A DNA stretch of 64,000 bases, from NCBI RefSeq assembly GCF_963678635.1, contig NC_087068.1, positions 15,692,027-15,756,026 of the forward strand. The letters are read 5' to 3'. Source of the stretch: Symsagittifera roscoffensis. Its lineage: Eukaryota; Xenacoelomorpha; Acoela; Convolutidae. The translations under genes were made by a program, and so were the position numbers. This document shows, piece after piece, positions 26,401-33,849 of the stretch (its first letter is position 1; each line of letters opens with the position of its first letter). The notes under the pieces are model-generated. The model did not search any database. It was not told the origin of the DNA and saw only the letters and a program-made list of their open reading frames with translations.

Positions 26401-27798
26401 GCGCCAAATAAGTGATATATAACATAGACCTAAAAACTTGCAGACTGGACGCTCTATCGTATAAACGCTCTGAGTGCTTTACCTGGTGGACCATAGAACA
26501 GAGCTCCCTTCGGTGCACTGGCCAGTCGGCTATTTGCGAACATGTCTGAGAAGAGAAGTGGCTTGATCAACTTCCTCTCTACAGCTCGGAGTAGGTCGTC
26601 CATGCCTCCGATGTCATCCCAGGTGCTCGTCTTTTTGGCCTCTTCTGCTTGGACAACCTAGGGCGAGACAAAACTTTTTTGTTAAGTAAATACTCAAATC
26701 CAAGGATATTTGGCCTCGAAGCAGCAAAAGTGCTAGGCTGCAAAACCGCCAATTTGGGACTTGAGGTGGAAAAAAGTGACTGTAATTTAGATTCATTCAT
26801 TCACTTCATTGGCGTCCAATTTTAAAATGCGTTAAATTTATACGTTAAGTTTTTAGAGAGTGCTTTCAAATGAGATGTGCACAAAAAAGAATTTTCGATT
26901 GAAAACCTTAAAACTAAATTTGATTCTATTCTAATTCGATGTTCAGTTGAATTTTTATGGATTCGGAATTCCTGAATACGAGTAACAAACTACGGACAAC
27001 TAATGTAATTACGTTTGACATGAACCATAACTTTTCATTAGCTTTACTAGGCATCAAAGTTCACCTGGGCAGCTATGATGAGCTCGTAGTCGGTGAGGGT
27101 GACCGAGGAACTGAGGCCCAGTCGTTTCATAATCTGGGCTCCCTTGGCAGACTGAAACACATTATCTATCTAGCTAGCATGATTATAATAAACACCAGGT
27201 GGCTCCTTCTCTGCCAATCACGTGTCATGTGAAAAATTACCAGTCAAATTTTTGTTCCCCTTGTCCGATTGTGCAAGAGAAAACAAAAAGAGTCATTGTT
27301 TATTAATAGATTTCTGTAGTCGATCCTGGGAAGATTGATCTAAACTCAAATGATTCCCATTTCTACCAATTTTGGGCTACTTAGATCAGTGGGAGATGGA
27401 TTGCGATGGAGTAAAAAGACCGTGGTTTGCACCCTGGCAAAATTACGCCACCGTTGTGAAGTTCGCTAGGTACCATTCCTTCGCAAATAAAAAGAAGAAG
27501 TTGCGTAAATAATGAAAATCCGTTTTTTTTTTCGTTTTCTTTTAACATTTTTTCTAGCTCAAATGGGAAGGCGGTTGAAAGGACGAATGAAGAAGTAAAA
27601 GCAATCTGGGCGAAGGAGGTGGAGAAAAACACTTGCCTTACTTTTGCTGTCTTCGGAGTCCTTGTCTGCTTCGAGAAGGGGGAGCATCTTGCGTGCCACG
27701 AACCACCCGGTGGCCATCATGCTCGCCAACCCCGCAAACCGCAACACCATCTCGATCTTCCACTGGGTCTCCATCCCACCACCACTGCCGCCACTCAT
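11318..27798 (-). CDS. ATAD1: ATAD1 / Msp1 AAA+ membrane-protein extractase, six exons, complete
   Basis: I assemble six exons: 27798-27637, 27151-27065, 26657-26483, 15201-14969, 14279-14033 and 11478-11318. All phases join, giving 354 residues (human ATAD1 is 361). In the family this is a tail-anchored ATPase of the outer mitochondrial and peroxisomal membranes that pulls mislocalised tail-anchored proteins out of the bilayer. Visible features: an N-terminal transmembrane helix (about residues 17-37); linker and [10 protein letters not shown] (95-104); Walker A GPPGCGKT (139-146), split across exons 3/4; pore loop KWYGESQK (171-178); Walker B VVFIDEVD (194-201) followed by SFLRNR; sensor-1 GATNRP (241-246); arginine fingers in AVRRRMP (252-258); C-terminal LTHVDLD, matching the family ending LTHVCLD. 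All catalytic motifs are intact. The first donor is GC (AAG|GCAAGT). Intron 3 is 11.3 kb and full of transposable elements. No operon-like context. Confidence 0.93.
11479..14032 (-). other. ATAD1 intron 5
   Basis: Two and a half kilobases of AT-rich intron holding one repeat-family-B copy (about 12280-12575). The open frame at 13218-13418 (plus) has no recognisable content. I see nothing else. Confidence 0.6.
12280..12575 (+). repeat. Dispersed repeat family B, copy 1
   Basis: It starts CTCGCTCGAAATTAGAC, then ATTTCAAACCGGTTTTTCTC, a CACTGG block, and GGCATTCGAATCACAACTG, in the same order as copies at 38071-38222, 38258-38525, 48822-49140 (reverse) and 58724-58945. It has no coding capacity and looks like a short non-autonomous element. 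Confidence 0.6.
14033..14279 (-). CDS. ATAD1: ATAD1 exon 5 (sensor 1, arginine fingers)
   Basis: It encodes residues 220-301: [31 protein letters not shown] and the lid helices to SEGLSG. The acceptor is TTGAAG|GCG and the donor TCTG|GTGAGT (phase 1). Confidence 0.94.
14280..14968 (-). other. ATAD1 intron 4 with a hairpin
   Basis: An ordinary intron. At 14349-14377 GAACAATCTCCC and GGGGAGATTGTTC form an inverted repeat with a short loop. No repeat family is recognised otherwise. Confidence 0.5.
14969..15201 (-). CDS. ATAD1: ATAD1 exon 4 (Walker A/B, pore loop)
   Basis: It encodes residues 142-219: GCGKT completes Walker A, followed by pore loop KWYGESQK and Walker B FIDEVD with [18 protein letters not shown]. 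The acceptor is GGCAG|GATG (phase 1) and the donor AAG|GTTAGC (phase 0). Confidence 0.95.
15202..16021 (-). other. ATAD1 intron 3, part 3' of the LINE
   Basis: No exon between ATAD1 exon 4 and the LINE stop codon. The GC-richer part at about 15820-16021 is probably the LINE 3' UTR, but I cannot fix its end or see a clear target-site duplication or tail. Confidence 0.4.
16022..18824 (-). pseudogene. LINE ORF2: endonuclease-reverse transcriptase (one frameshift, one stop)
   Basis: The 18824-17505 part is the exonuclease-endonuclease-phosphatase domain: [21 protein letters not shown], the metal-site [14 protein letters not shown] and the catalytic-histidine block [10 protein letters not shown]. 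The 17461-16787 part is the reverse transcriptase: [50 protein letters not shown] and the active-site FADDTSAI. After an in-frame TAG the same frame continues from 16762 to 16022 with thumb and C-terminal domain ([41 protein letters not shown]). In the family this enzyme nicks the target and copies the RNA into the nick. The frameshift sits just where [15 protein letters not shown] links the domains. It cannot make full-length protein as read. Confidence 0.9.
18889..19754 (-). pseudogene. LINE ORF1: coiled-coil/RRM-type RNA-binding protein, frameshifted
   Basis: The 19667-19341 segment has heptad-like [13 protein letters not shown] followed by an RRM-like fold signature ([56 protein letters not shown]), typical of ORF1 proteins that coat LINE RNA. 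A frameshift leads to the second segment, 19299-18889, basic and low in structure ([18 protein letters not shown]), ending just before ORF2. The beginning, from about 19754, is also broken. No CCHC zinc knuckle is visible. Confidence 0.75.
19771..20412. other. ATAD1 intron 3, between LINE and repeat array
   Basis: One early tandem-repeat-like block is visible at about 19850-19950 (ATCATATCTCGTAAGC, GAGGCCAAATTTGCAGCC), so the array family extends here in degenerate form. No gene. Confidence 0.4.
20413..22740 (+). repeat. Tandem-array element (family T), copy A
   Basis: It opens with a head ACTAGCGTGAAACGCACC..GGTGCTT, then degenerate repeats marked by CATATCTCG, GATTTGAGCAGTC, GGCAAGATTTGCAAC, GAGAGTACTCT and CCCAACTACAGGGTTGG. 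Repeat marks are at about 20643, 20792, 21868, 22038, 22181, 22302 and 22464, giving steps of about 120-170 bases. It closes with a tail TTAAACATACAAAAATAATA..AAAAGCTTAAACGTGGCGAG..GAAGCCCGCATTTTAACATA. An unrelated stretch (about 20918-21780) interrupts it. Confidence 0.7.
20918..21780. other. Non-repeat segment inside array A
   Basis: GC-richer than the array and lacking its marks. CCTTCCGGATT occurs at about 20921 and 21243, and its reverse complement AATCCGGAAGG at about 21294. A perfect hairpin GCAACTATTGT/ACAATAGTTGC lies at about 21176-21205. The part at 21515-21760 looks like another short interspersed repeat, but I cannot match it to a second copy here. Confidence 0.35.
22790..22950 (-). 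repeat. Composite SINE family S copy
   Basis: It contains GGTCTCACGTACTCGCATC and TGCGCCACGGTTACTAG, which in reverse complement resemble a tRNA A-box region (GGCGCAGATGCGAGTACGTG), followed by CAACAATAAAGCAGAAAAC and the CTATTAAATTGTCAATGC block found in other copies. The B-box half is poorly kept. Confidence 0.5.
23113..25215 (+). repeat. Tandem-array element (family T), copy B
   Basis: It opens with ACTAGCGCATGACTCGCACC..CCAGCGCTT, the same head as copy A. Marks (CATATCTCGG or variants) stand at about 23610, 23710, 24001, 24359, 24528, 24694 and 24836, with the cleanest steps 142-169 bases. It ends with the shared tail TTCGTTAAACATGCAAAAGT..GAAAAAGCTTAAGCATG and a short TAGATAGATAGA run at about 25198. 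A 12-bp inverted repeat (CTACTTAACAAT/ATTGTTAAGTAG) sits at 24311-24351. Confidence 0.7.
25216..26069. other. ATAD1 intron 3, between array B and MITE
   Basis: No gene. The 25430-25830 part is GC-richer with short open frames on both strands but no recognisable protein. At about 25893-25975 a G-rich unit (GGGGGACTTTGTCCTGGGGG and variants) repeats about three times. Confidence 0.4.
26070..26405. mobile_element. MULE-like MITE with exact 9-bp target duplication
   Basis: Flanked on both sides by AAATAAGTG (26061-26069 and 26406-26414). The ends are long inverted repeats: the left carries GACAATTCGGCCAACGACAA, and the reverse complement of the right carries GACAATTCGGCCAAAGACAA; similarity extends about 60 bases, including ATTCAGCC and TTTGAAATTCA. 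The centre holds a GC-rich palindrome (about 26218-26260). The 9-bp duplication and long TIRs fit Mutator-like elements. No transposase, so it is non-autonomous. It lies 69 bases outside ATAD1 exon 3, in the intron. Confidence 0.85.
26483..26657 (-). CDS. ATAD1: ATAD1 exon 3 (start of AAA domain)
   Basis: It encodes residues 84-141, from the linker through [10 protein letters not shown] and [14 protein letters not shown] to GALFYGPP, the first half of Walker A. The acceptor is CCCTAG|GTT and the donor CCAG|GTAAAG (phase 1). Confidence 0.92.
27065..27151 (-). CDS. ATAD1: ATAD1 exon 2
   Basis: It encodes residues 55-83 ([12 protein letters not shown]...[10 protein letters not shown]), matching the linker plus the YE..IAA helix before the AAA domain. 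The acceptor is TTTCAG|TCT and the donor CAG|GTGAAC; both boundaries are phase 0. Confidence 0.88.
27637..27798 (-). CDS. ATAD1: ATAD1 exon 1 (membrane anchor)
   Basis: It encodes residues 1-54 from ATG at 27798: a Gly/Ser-rich start, then a hydrophobic helix [18 protein letters not shown], then an acidic/Lys tail. The frame matches exon 2 only if the donor is AAG|GCAAGT, a GC-AG intron. The nearby GTAAGG would leave phase 1, which exon 2 cannot accept. Confidence 0.85.
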
Positions 27799-27914
27799 CT
27801 CTAGTTAGTGATGACAGTTATTAATTATAAACTTGAATAGTCTCACATTGATGCCACAGGTCGCAAAGGAAACACAAATCTGAAATAGAAGACGTTAAAA
27901 TACATCTCGACTAT

Positions 27915-27975
27915 CCATCATACAACTAACTAACTAACTAACTAGGCAACTAACTAACTATCATAACTAACTATC
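27915..27975. repeat. AACT tetranucleotide microsatellite
   Basis: Repeated CAACTAACTAACTAAC units with small interruptions, just upstream of the ATAD1 start codon on the minus strand (its 5' flank or UTR). Confidence 0.8.
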
Positions 27976-28229
27976 AATTTTCTTTAATTGTCAGTTCTTT
28001 TTCCTTAAGTTGATTCATCAGGTTCGTTTTTTGAATTCTTCCAAGTTTTGGTAAGTAAAACAGATCAAACACTAATTTTTATATTTGGGTACAAAATTCA
28101 ATGCTTAAACGCTGAGTTAGTTCTTTATAGGGGTGGCAATTCTTCAAGGGTCTCTGCGTCTCAAATTAAAGTCTCACTTCAATTGCTTAATTAGTCAAAG
28201 TGTCAATTGTTACACAGTGGCAAAGCTGT

Positions 28230-28500
28230 ACTTACAAACCCAAGCGAGAAAAAGGCAAAAAGTAGCCCTGAAGACATAAGGAAGGAAAGAAAAGGTAAAA
28301 CTAAGCCTTGAAAAAATGCTGTGGTTGAACCGAACCACCGCACTGATTATTAGGAGTCTCGCGTCCTCGCACCTGCTCCACGGTCGGTTGAAAACACACT
28401 AACACTACTACACTAGCCACCAATAAAGCACCGAGTGATGCTATTAAACTGCCAATAAATGAGACGTTTCAATTGCCAGTTGGGCTGGAAAAAAGTGAAT
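28230..28500 (-). repeat. Composite SINE family S copy
   Basis: It contains AAAAAGTAGCCCTGAAGAC, then ATTAGGAGTCTCGCGTCCTC and GCACCTGCTCCACGGTCG (tRNA-like core, reversed), then ACTAGCCACCAATAAAGCAC and the GATGCTATTAAACTGCC block, closing with CCAGTTGGGCTGGAAAA. The order matches the copy at 44810-45165. Confidence 0.55.
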
Positions 28501-28676
28501 TCACCAACCAAATTCAAAGGTGAGGGAAAAGGAAGAACAGCCAATCTGCCTATTACTATGTTTTAAGTTTCGTCCAGTACTATTTCATTTTTCTGATCTC
28601 GATTCTGGTTAGCTGATACATTATTTGTCTCCGTACGCGGTTTTCTACTTACTGCAACGTAACTATGATAAATATA

Positions 28677-29376
28677 CAGTGCTGATTCAAATTATCCGGA
28701 CAGAACGAACAAACTTCGAACTTCAAACGCGTTTCTCTCAAATTGGGTTAATTTAAGACAAAAAAAAGATAAGAACAAATTTGCTTAGAATTTCACCAGA
28801 ATTAAAATGATGGAATTTTTTTCCGAAATTTCCAAATAAAATTTCACCAAAAATGTGTCATTTTGGCTTTTTTTTATTTAATCAACAATTACCAAGAATC
28901 AATTTTGTTATTTGATTTTTAAAATGTATCATCAGAAGCATCTTACACAGCGCAACAAATATCTCGGAGAGTTAAATCTCCAAAAACCTGTATAAGTGAA
29001 ACTACTTTTGCTTGATAGTGAAGAAATGTGATTTTTGCTTTATAAAACCCAAAATCTTTGCTTAAAAACAAATTTTTAACAATTTGTGCAAATTTGAGAT
29101 TTAACCCTTCTAACACTTTGTTGGGCTGTGTAAGAGGCAACTTTCTCTTCAATAAACAAAATAGTTTCAGCGTAATTTTTGATTATTTTTTTTAAGAAGT
29201 GACCCAGTTTTGTGGTAAAATTTTGGTTAAAAATTTCGGAGAAAAAATAGCACCAAATTAATTCTGGTGAATTTCTAAGCAACTTTTGTTTTGTCTATTT
29301 CTAATCCAATTTGAGAAAAACGCGTTCAAAATTTCGGAGTAAGTTAGTTTTGACCGGTTAATTTAAATCAGCACTG
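28677..29376. mobile_element. Foldback Tc1/mariner-like non-autonomous element
   Basis: Bounded by TA on both sides (28675-28676, 29377-29378). The left end reads CAGTGCTGATTCAAATTATC and the reverse complement of the right end CAGTGCTGATTTAAATTAAC. Similarity between the arms continues inward for roughly 300 bases (shared GAACGCGTTT.TCTCAAATTGG, GCTTAGAA.TTCACCAGAATT, TCTTACACAGC.CAACAAA, GTTAAATCTC). Almost the whole 700 bases is therefore one diverged palindrome. CAGTG ends and a TA target site fit the Tc1/mariner superfamily. The short frames inside do not look like transposase. Confidence 0.8.
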
Positions 29377-30644
29377 TACTAACGTAAATTCATTTTGAAA
29401 AAAAAAATCAGGAGTAACCGACTGCATGATGCAGCATCTCAATATAAACGCTCACAAGTTCTTTTGCTTCGAAAAATATGCTAATTTTTAGTTTCTCATA
29501 GACAATTGCATAGAATTACAATTTACAGTTACTAGCCAGCCCATTTATAACCAAAATTTTCGATTTTACTTGAATGAAAAATACAACAGTTCATCTATTT
29601 GATTTCATGTTAAGTCGATGGCTCAAACAATTTCGCATAAATTTTGAATTTTTAAAGCAAGCTGATGAAGCATTTAAGACTTGAACAAGCCAAGCTGTCT
29701 GTATAGCCTGCAATGGCAATCTATCACCCCAAAAAAACTAAAAAAATTTTAAAGGTGTTTTGAGTTGAATTCCTTTGCAAAAGGAAAAACATTTTTCTAA
29801 AGTCAGCTATGCAAGCGATTTAACTTCAAATTTGAAATTGAACTGAGCGCCTCATTTGATGTGCTTGAACTTAAAAATCCCTGAAGCAAGCTTTCAAGTT
29901 ATTTGCCGGCCTTAATGGATTTGGAAAAAAAAGAAAGGCAGACAAAAACGGAAAAAAAAATTATGAAGCGAGCTATCGGGCTATAAAGCTCTGGAATATG
30001 TGAACATCTAATTTCAAATTTTCTTCAAAGCAATCTAATCAATTAATGTTAAGTTGAAACGATTCAATTAATTTGGGTAGCTCTCATTGGTTCGCAAAAT
30101 TTGTGATGATTTTTTTGAAACAATTCAGTGTGTTTTGACAAAAATAATTAATTCGATGAACGCTTAAGCAAGCATTTTTACCTTGAAAACAGTCGACAAT
30201 TACTAAATTTTTAGAGCGAAATACTCGAGCGGCAGAACGCTTAAAAAATTTTAATTCAACTTGATAACTTGAATTGATAAGCCGTACTTTAAATTTATTT
30301 TTTTAGAAATGAAACATTGACACATTTTGTTCTCATGGCTTGAATTGATTTCTTTCTATGGCTCGAATTGATTCGCAAAAGTTGGCTTCTTATTGCAAGC
30401 TATTTAAGAAACTAAAACATGAAAAACTTCAATTCAATTTGATACATGAATTGATTAACTATAAGTCAACTACTTAAAAGCGCCTGACACACATCTACCC
30501 ATCAAGCCGTAACCTTTTTTATGCTTAAGCTCAGTCTAGGTCGCCAAATTTAACTAACTTCTAAGCAGTGGCTATAATTGAACCTGCATATGCGCTGTTC
30601 TGCCTTGCTTTTCGCCGCCTTACCATGCTCATCCTACTTGCCCT
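29377..30644. other. Gene-free AT-rich stretch
   Basis: No coding frame, RNA gene or repeat copy recognised. A CTTAAGC/GCTTAAG-type vocabulary and many short A/T runs are all I see. Confidence 0.5.
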
Positions 30645-31315
30645 GCATTGCTCCTTTCTCCACTGCCCTACGCTGCCTTGCTCTACCTTACCTTGCCTTG
30701 ATATTCGCTGCCTTGCCTTGCGCTATCTTAACTTCCACTGCCCTGCCTTGGCTTGCGCTGCTCTGCCTTACTTTGCACTGCCATGCTCCTCCTTACCTTG
30801 TCTCACCTTCCATTGCCCTGCCTTGCCTTGCAGTGCCGTAACTTCTTTTGCCGCTAATCTGCCTTGGTTTGCGTTGCCCTGCCATGCTCCTCTGTGCCTT
30901 GCGCTGTCCTTTTCTTCCTTGTGTTGCGCTGCTCTGTCTTGCTTTGCCCTACCATTCTCCTACTTACCTTGTCCCACCTTCCACTGCCCTGCCCTAACTT
31001 TCGCTGCAATGCTGCTCCTTGCCTTGCGCTGCCTTGACTTGCATTGCGCTACCCTGCCTTGCATTGCGCTACCCTGCCTTGCATTGCGCTACCCTGTCTT
31101 GCATTGCGCTATCCTCCCTGTCTGCACCTCCTTGCGCTGCCCCCTCTGCCTACCCCTCCTTGCGCTGCCCTCTTGCCTACCCCTCCTAGCGCTGCCCTCT
31201 GCCTACTCCTTCTTGCGCGGCCCTTCTAGCTTACCCCTCCTTGCGTTGCCCCGCCCCTACTTGCATAGCTCTGTCTTGTCTTACCCTGCACTGCCCCTCC
31301 TTGCATTGCGGTGCC
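30600..31315 (+). repeat. Pyrimidine-rich CCTTG/CGCTG minisatellite, copy 1
   Basis: Built from 5-base words (CCTTG, CGCTG, CCCTG, CACTG, CATTG) with a clean higher-order unit ACCCTGCCTTGCATTGCGCT (20 bases) repeated about three to four times near 31046-31107. All frames of such words lack stop codons, so a 259-codon Ala/Leu/Cys/Pro frame runs through it; that frame is a by-product, not a gene. Matched by 33850-34500. Confidence 0.85.
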
Positions 31316-32131
31316 CTGCGCTCATAACTTCAAGACAATCTGTCTAGACAATTGACCTTTCCAAGCTCGCTTTATCTTGAAACTCAAACGTGTTAACTCC
31401 AAATAATTACTTAAACGTTACGAGCGGTGAGCTGTTAAACATGGCGCCCATAGCAATTGAAAACGACATACAATTAAGTATAAGATTTTTAAAAATTTCA
31501 AATGACAATTTGCATTTAAAAAATACTAGAAGTCAGGAAATGGCAAAGCCTGGTCGCAAAAATCCGGATACCGATTAGGGTCGCAAAAATCTGCGATCTT
31601 TTGCACAAAACGGTCCAAATTTATTAGTTCTACGTCTCTTGAACTGAACTTAAATGTGATTGGCTAATTAGCCAATCAAGTTCCACCGACATTTTCTGCT
31701 ATTTTAATCGATATTTCAAGCAGATCAAATTATTAGCCGAAAAAATAAAGAGTTAAGAATTATGGTTTGTCAAGCCATTTTACTGAATTTTTCTTGTCTG
31801 GGCAAGGTTTCTGAAATGACTCGAAATTATTTGGCCTATTTTACAAAGCTTCACCTTTTCGGGTAATTTAGGCTGATATTTTTATCTGCTAGAATTATTA
31901 TCGGAATGCATAAGTCTGTTCGACCGGAATGCATAAGACGCAAAAGTCTGTTCGACCGATCTCCACAACGGTCGCCAGAGAAATTAACAGTCGAAATGAT
32001 CGGTCGTGTCTCTGGCAGAGACACGACGGATCATTTAAGTTGGATATTCTCGAAATGCCACCATGTGGTCGCCAAAGTCTGGAACTTTCATATCTTGGCG
32101 CAGAAGTCTAGACGAGTCAAAAAATGGTCGC

Positions 32132-32353
32132 GGCTCTTTTTCCTTTCCACCCCCCACCTCACACGACCTTCAATATATTAGTGTAACGAGTGGTTTTACG
32201 AGGTTGGAGTATGAAGACCAAATATGTTTGTCGTGGCCTTATTAGTCTTTATGTAAATTTTCATAGCAATCGGACAATGTAGTTAACAAATTTACATGTA
32301 AAAATTTGCAGTGGGGGGGGGGGGGGGAGGGGGAGGGGAAAGGAAAAAGAGCC
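32132..32353. mobile_element. hAT-type MITE, 222 bp, exact 8-bp target duplication
   Basis: Flanked by ATGGTCGC at 32124-32131 and 32354-32361. The left end reads GGCTCTTTTTCCTTTCC and the reverse complement of the right end reads GGCTCTTTTTCCTTTCC, a 17-base perfect inverted repeat, each followed by a C-rich run (a G-run of about 16 at 32312-32327 on the plus strand). The empty site is visible twice, at 35318-35325 and after the gap at about 32699, where ATGGTCGC occurs once. No coding capacity. Confidence 0.88.
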
Positions 32354-32463
32354 ATGGTCGCTAAAGTCTGGCGTAAGATGCAGACCTCGACATAGGATTT
32401 TTGACCAGATTGGTTCAAACATCTGGCTTGGGTCGAGCACATAATTGTTTTCATAATTGTTTT

Positions 32464-32663
32464 NNNNNNNNNNNNNNNNNNNNNNNNNNNNNNNNNNNNN
32501 NNNNNNNNNNNNNNNNNNNNNNNNNNNNNNNNNNNNNNNNNNNNNNNNNNNNNNNNNNNNNNNNNNNNNNNNNNNNNNNNNNNNNNNNNNNNNNNNNNNN
32601 NNNNNNNNNNNNNNNNNNNNNNNNNNNNNNNNNNNNNNNNNNNNNNNNNNNNNNNNNNNNNNN
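32464..32663. other. Assembly gap (200 N)
   Basis: Exactly 200 undetermined bases, a conventional placeholder length. Related sequence lies on both sides (pre-gap 32354-32463, post-gap 32664-32790), so the two flanks overlap in content. Confidence 1.
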
Positions 32664-33185
32664 TTTCACATCCTGGCGCGGAAGTCTAGACTAGTCAAAA
32701 AATGGTCGCTAAAGTCTGGCATAAGATGCAGACCTCGACATGGGATTTTTGGCCAGATTGGTCAAAATATCTGGCTGGGGTCATAATTGTTTTGATCGAG
32801 ACGGCACGGGCAAAAAATCCGAATTCGGTCGAAACATACCGAACAGTGGTCGAGACGTCGAAAACATAAAGTTAGCACCTCACCCGGGCTGTAAGAATCT
32901 GACCACTTGCTCACGCCGCACACGTTTTATTGCAGTTTAGAAAAGCAGAAGTAATTTCAAATAGGCTTTCGAAAATCGAATTTTGAAAAAACTAAGGGAG
33001 AAATGGAAAGCGCCAAAAATGCCATATGAATCATTAGAAGAATTATCTGAATTCTGTTGAATGAACCAACCATGACACAATTTACCACCTGGTTTTCTGG
33101 TAGAAAAAATGCATGGATCACAACTTTGTCTAATGCATTGGCCTGCAAAAGGAAATTCGACTTTTCTCTCGAATGCAAAATTTCC

Positions 33186-33286
33186 TGACAGAAGTGGGAT
33201 TCGAACCCACGCACACATTCGTGTACCAGAATTCTCAGCCTGAGATCTCTTGAGTCTGGCGCCTTAGACCGCTCGGCCATTCTGCC
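33186..33286 (-). tRNA. tRNA-Leu-CAA: tRNA-Leu(CAA) with intron, copy 1
   Basis: Acceptor stem GGCAGAA pairs with TTCTGTC (one G-U), discriminator A. The A-box region is TGGCCGAGCGGTCTAAGGC and the T arm GTGGGTTCGAATCCCAC. Anticodon stem CCAGA/TCTGG holds loop CTCAAG, anticodon CAA (Leu). A 17-base intron (33232-33248) follows the base after the anticodon, the canonical position. A long variable arm (TACACGAATGTGTGC) is the class II Leu feature. A TTTT run follows within about 10 bases. It should be transcribed by RNA polymerase III and needs tRNA splicing. Confidence 0.95.
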
Positions 33287-33849
33287 TCAATACAACCAAT
33301 TCGCCAAGAAACAAAACTCAGCATAACACCAAGTAGTTATTCTTACCAACTAAATTAACATGGTATTACGTTTATTGTATAACCAGTCTGTGTTAAACAT
33401 TTTGTACGAACGAGTTGAGTATACTAATGAACGAACTGATTATAATATTGTAAGAGTTGAGTAAACATTGTACGAGCTCAGAATTGAAGCGGAGAGTAAT
33501 TTAATTGAAAAAAAATGGCTCTTTTCCACTCCTCCCAACCACAATTCAATTCTTCCATTTTCTTACTTGTCTTACGTGTTCTTATGGCTGAAGTGACATC
33601 ACCGAAGCAAAAAAAACGGAAAACGTTGAGTATTTGCTTTTACATTAGGGACCCTGTTAATTTCTTGTGAACCCTTTATCACACGTTTACTAAAATAACA
33701 AGAATTTTTAAAAAGGGATAGTTGACCGTAAAGAGCCGCAATTTAGAATACAGACGTCAGCTTGAAATGTAATCATGAGAAGTATGCACCAGTGACGCTG
33801 GAAAAGGTATTTGCGGTTTTGTTTATCCCCGAAATGATAGTTTATCCCT
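33287..33849. other. Unique part of the duplication, 5' flank of the tRNA
   Basis: AT-rich, no gene. It contains GGCTCTTTTCCACTCCTCCC at about 33516, which resembles the terminus of the MITE at 32132-32353 and could be a decayed relative. The same stretch recurs at 35904-36455. Confidence 0.45.

Larger units (their letters stand above)
30645..33840 (+). repeat. Segmental duplication, copy 1 (with gap)
   Basis: From the minisatellite through the tRNA to GAAATGATAG, this matches 33850-36455. The part after the gap is nearly identical (differences I see are homopolymer lengths and one T/C at about 33776). The minisatellite and the part just after it differ more. Copy 1 is longer because of the MITE (32132-32353) and a second partial pass around the gap: ATGGTCGCTAAAGTCTGG occurs at 32354 and again at 32699. 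Confidence 0.85.

Noticed and set aside
28943-29282. Transposase gene inside the foldback element
   Set aside because: Short frames have no DDE or helix-turn-helix signature and are parts of the palindromic arms.
30568-31347. 259-codon Ala/Leu/Cys-rich frame as a protein
   Set aside because: It is entirely the CCTTG/CGCTG minisatellite; similar frames appear in all three phases and in the second copy with different breaks.
32401-32786. Frames running through the N gap
   Set aside because: Undetermined bases produce artificial open frames; no information content.
32937-33280. Minus-strand frames ending MAERSKAPDSRD...
   Set aside because: They translate the tRNA-Leu gene and its flank; the repeat copy at 35553-35897 does the same.
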